Below, piece by piece: positions 61,811 through 64,000 of a stretch of 64,000 bases of DNA. Under the pieces are notes generated by a model. That model was not told the origin of the DNA, ran no database searches, and saw only the letters and a program-made list of their open reading frames with translations. The translations under genes and the position numbers were made by a program. Location: NCBI GenBank assembly GCA_000333855.2, contig CM007331.1, positions 298,568-362,567 of the forward strand. The letters run 5' to 3'. Position 1 is the stretch's first letter. Every line of letters begins with the position of its first letter. This stretch comes from Endotrypanum monterogeii. Its lineage: Eukaryota; Euglenozoa; Kinetoplastea; Trypanosomatida; Trypanosomatidae.

Positions 61811-61860
61811 GATATATATTTATTTATATATATAGATATATATATATATATATATATATG
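61811..61860. repeat. (TA)n array after the 60574 gene
   Basis: TA repeats with TTTATTTA and TAGA interruptions, 23 bp after the stop codon. Confidence 0.85.
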
Positions 61861-62344
61861 GTTTTGTGCGGTGGTGATTGGCCCCCGGCCGTTCCCCGGC
61901 CGAAATGTTGCATACACACTTCCTCTCCTCCTTTGATTAACAAACCCACGTTCACGCCTTCTCGCCATTCACACACATCCCCCTCTTTTTTTTCTTTCTT
62001 TCTTCTGATCTGCTCACCCATCGACGTGCCCTGGTTACCATTTATTCTTCTGATCTGCATGGGACAGCAGCGCCCCCTATGACATGTCACATGTGCTTGT
62101 CTGGGGGGAGAAGGGGAGGGGATTTTTTCTTGTTCTTGTACCTCCCTATGTTTGGCATACATTTTCTTGTACCCCTGTTCTATTGAGTTGGTCCTGTAGG
62201 GTGTGCATGGCTCTGTGTATGTCTGTGCGTGTGTGTTCATCTTTACTCTCTGGGACCGCACAGTATACCCCTGTCACCATCAGCCGGCTGTCTTCCCCCT
62301 CCCTACACACATTTTTCCGTGAACTAGTTTTGGTGTACTTTTTG

Positions 62345-62367
62345 CATTATATATCTATATATCTATG

Positions 62368-62407
<40 letters not shown>

Positions 62408-62428
62408 TGTATATGTATATATATGTAT
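62345..62428. repeat. Long interrupted (TA)n array
   Basis: About 84 bp of TA with TCTA and TGTA interruptions. Confidence 0.85.
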
Positions 62429-62627
62429 ACGCACCGAATTATCAACAAAGTCTACGCAAGGAAACAAAAACGAAGCAAAAAGTGATGCGAGAAGAAGAAA
62501 CGTGTAGCAACATGCGCCCAAAGTGCGTTCCCCCCCCCTACTAGGCTGCCGCACATCCTTTCCACACCGCCCTACCTACCCCATGTCAACATTGTTGTGA
62601 CTGGCAAGAAGGGATTGGGTGCCGGCT

Positions 62628-62888
62628 ATGTCCATCACGCAGGGTGACTTGCCGCTGGGGGTGTTTGGTGACCAGGTCATGGAGGGTTTGGCGTACGAGC
62701 GACGTGCGCAGCAGAGGCTGGTAGTGCTGGATCCGGGGGAGGGGAAGAGGGGCTGCACCCCGTCGACTGAGCCGGCCACTGCATCCAGCGCGTGCACCAT
62801 GCGCTGCTTTCCACTGTTTGGGCATGTCGGTGGACAGGCCGGGCAAACATGGTCTGCAGAGCTCGCGTGTTGTTGTATGGCGAAATAA
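62628..62888 (+). CDS. Candidate small protein or relic, 86 residues
   Basis: An open frame from ATG 62628 to TAA 62886-62888 in a GC-rich, non-repetitive island. About two thirds of third positions are G or C, similar to genuine genes here, and the strand agrees with the transcription unit. The sequence has Q-G-D-L-P-L-G-V-F-G-D-Q-V-M-E-G-L and a Cys-rich end (residues about 50-83). It has no strong pyrimidine tract directly upstream and I recognise no family. A - strand frame of similar length overlaps it. It may be a decayed retroposon (it includes gagccggccac, weakly like the 5' signature of ingi/L1Tc-type elements) or a gene fragment. Confidence 0.25.
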   Translation: MSITQGDLPLGVFGDQVMEGLAYERRAQQRLVVLDPGEGKRGCTPSTEPATASSACTMRCFPLFGHVGGQAGQTWSAELACCCMAK

Positions 62889-63397
62889 GGTGGAGGGGGG
62901 AGGGGGCGCCGAATGAGTTGGACAGAGTGAAGGAGGCGTTTTATCGAGTTTTTCTTTTCCTGGTGGATGAGGTGCGTGTGCTACACTTCATCTCCGTACT
63001 CGACACTTTTTTTTTCCATCTCTAGGCCAGGCCCCTCCCCTCTGCCTCTCTTCCCCATTGCTATGCCTTTCCCTTCCTCACGATTCTAACCATGGAGCAC
63101 ATGTACGAAGAGGACTGCCTCTCGGTAACACGCTGCTGCTTATTGTTTTTGGTTTGCCTTCACTTCCTTGACCCCCTCCTTTCTCCCGCTTCCCCTGATT
63201 GCCTCCACGGCTGATGATGATATCTTTCTTGCATTCGCTTTCTCTGAGTTTCTATCTGCACGCAAAGACAGGAGTGACGTAAGGACAATCCCGAAGGGAA
63301 AGTACGACAACCACAACAAGAGGCGAACAAACCAAAAAAAAGACATCTCTTGGCTAATATATATCTTTTTTTTTCTCCCAGCATCTTTTTTTTCCTT

Positions 63398-63399
63398 AG
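63398..63399 (+). promoter_or_regulatory. Trans-splice acceptor AG for the 63423 gene
   Basis: Two T-rich tracts (63365-63378 and 63385-63397) lead to ccttag, 23 nt before ATG 63423. An AG inside the tract (63380-63381) is an alternative. Confidence 0.65.
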
Positions 63400-63422
63400 G
63401 ACGCTCGCGGACAGCTCCCGAG

Positions 63423-64000
63423 ATGACCACTGTAGCAATGGCTCCGACGCTTGAGCAGCCCTCGGCGCCACCCACTCCCCCTGAAGTCTCTCTGTACATA
63501 ACACCCGTGCCAAAAGAAAAGGGCGATGCCGGTATTTACGCTGCACTCGACGCCGTACATCTCTCGCGTGCCCTGCGCGGCGTGACGAGCAGTCGGCTGG
63601 ATCAAAAGGAGCTGCTAGAGGCAGCCACAGCGCGGGGAGCTTCATCTGCAACCTCTGGAGACGGCGGTGCCGCAAAAAGCAACGACTTGAAGCTCGGTAT
63701 GGAACCGCCAAAATGCCGGCAAGGCACACAGTCAGATGTTCAGGCGATGTATAACGCCGTGGTTGTAGATGCTGTGCAGACTGTCGCCGACAGCGCCGTC
63801 GCTAAGGCAGTGAAGCGCGGTGTCGACGGAGCATCACTGACTACAACTGGTATCGGATTGCCCGATGACATCGAGACCCTGTGCGAAGTGCTTTCTTTCG
63901 TGCACGAGGTGAAGCCGCATGATCCACTCAACTTCGACGCGTTGCAGCGACTCTTCGCCCTCATGGAAAAATCTGTCTTGCATTCGCAAAAGGATGCAGA
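63423..64000 (+). CDS. Hypothetical protein, 5' part, cut by window end
   Basis: Translation from ATG 63423 is open to the last base, giving 192 residues plus a partial codon. The start is supported by a textbook pyrimidine tract and AG 23 nt upstream. The N-terminus is Pro/Thr-rich (about 1-30), followed by a helical segment (I-Y-A-A-L-D-A-V-H-L-S-R-A-L), an Ala/Ser/Gly linker, and a more ordered helical part from about 105 (A-M-Y-N-A-V-V-V-D-A-V-Q-T-V, then D-D-I-E-T-L-C-E-V-L-S-F-V). No family is recognised. The rest of the gene is outside the window. A - strand open frame over the same bases (63160-63729) is a shadow. Confidence 0.85.
   Translation, partial: MTTVAMAPTLEQPSAPPTPPEVSLYITPVPKEKGDAGIYAALDAVHLSRALRGVTSSRLDQKELLEAATARGASSATSGDGGAAKSNDLKLGMEPPKCRQGTQSDVQAMYNAVVVDAVQTVADSAVAKAVKRGVDGASLTTTGIGLPDDIETLCEVLSFVHEVKPHDPLNFDALQRLFALMEKSVLHSQKDA

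Larger units (their letters stand above)
61789..63422. other. 1.6-kb intergenic region
   Basis: It holds TA arrays at 61811-61860 and 62345-62428 and pyrimidine stretches. The GC-rich, non-repetitive part at 62575-62930 contains the small open frame described separately. Pyrimidine tracts near 63365-63397 precede the next gene. Confidence 0.6.

Noticed and set aside
63160..63729. 189-codon - strand open frame
   Set aside because: It is the shadow of the + strand gene starting at 63423, which has a proper splice acceptor.

Overview
The window looks like a stretch of a Leishmania (trypanosomatid) chromosome. All confident genes are on the + strand, none has an intron, and they are separated by long intergenic regions full of polypyrimidine tracts, AG dinucleotides, and (CA)n, (TA)n and (GT)n arrays. 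This is the pattern expected of one polycistronic transcription unit processed by trans-splicing and polyadenylation. A tandem pair of Ala/Lys/Gln-extended eS21 genes suggests chromosome 11 of Leishmania; that placement is from memory and untested. Two runs of N (29364-29949 and 57266-57502) mark assembly gaps.

Layout. 1017-5108: large low-complexity protein with a C-terminal IQ motif. 6073-7398: protein with repeated Y-x-x-D/N-aromatic motifs, like axonemal microtubule inner proteins. 8818-9423: MIT-domain-like protein. 10882-11400 and 12602-13096: two ribosomal protein eS21 genes differing by one 24-bp repeat unit. 16133-16915: mitochondrial-type protein with four CX9C motifs. 17832-18272: small two-membrane-segment protein resembling MIC26/27. 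19066-21948: eight-module degenerate EF-hand protein. 24569-25960: Pro/Ala/Gln-rich coiled-coil protein. 25961-32401: 6.4 kb gene-poor tract with a gap. 32402-36658: large protein with a possible MATH-like domain, coiled coil and Ser/Gly/Asn tail. 38449-43902: PDS5-type cohesin regulator. 45672-50087: N-terminal-motor kinesin. 50088-57979: 7.9 kb gene-poor tract with palindromic microsatellites, a SIDER2-like retroposon and a gap. 57980-58852: START-domain lipid-transfer protein. 60574-61788: unrecognised basic protein. 63423-64000: 5' part of an unrecognised gene cut by the window end.

There is no operon logic in the bacterial sense. Themes that recur are flagellum/cytoskeleton (6073, 19066, 45672), mitochondrial inner membrane/intermembrane space (16133, 17832), chromosome segregation (38449, 45672) and translation (eS21). 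The least explained sequence is in the intergenic regions: a perfect 39-bp inverted repeat after the START gene, large quasi-palindromes at 51 kb, and a possible broken start codon of the START gene.
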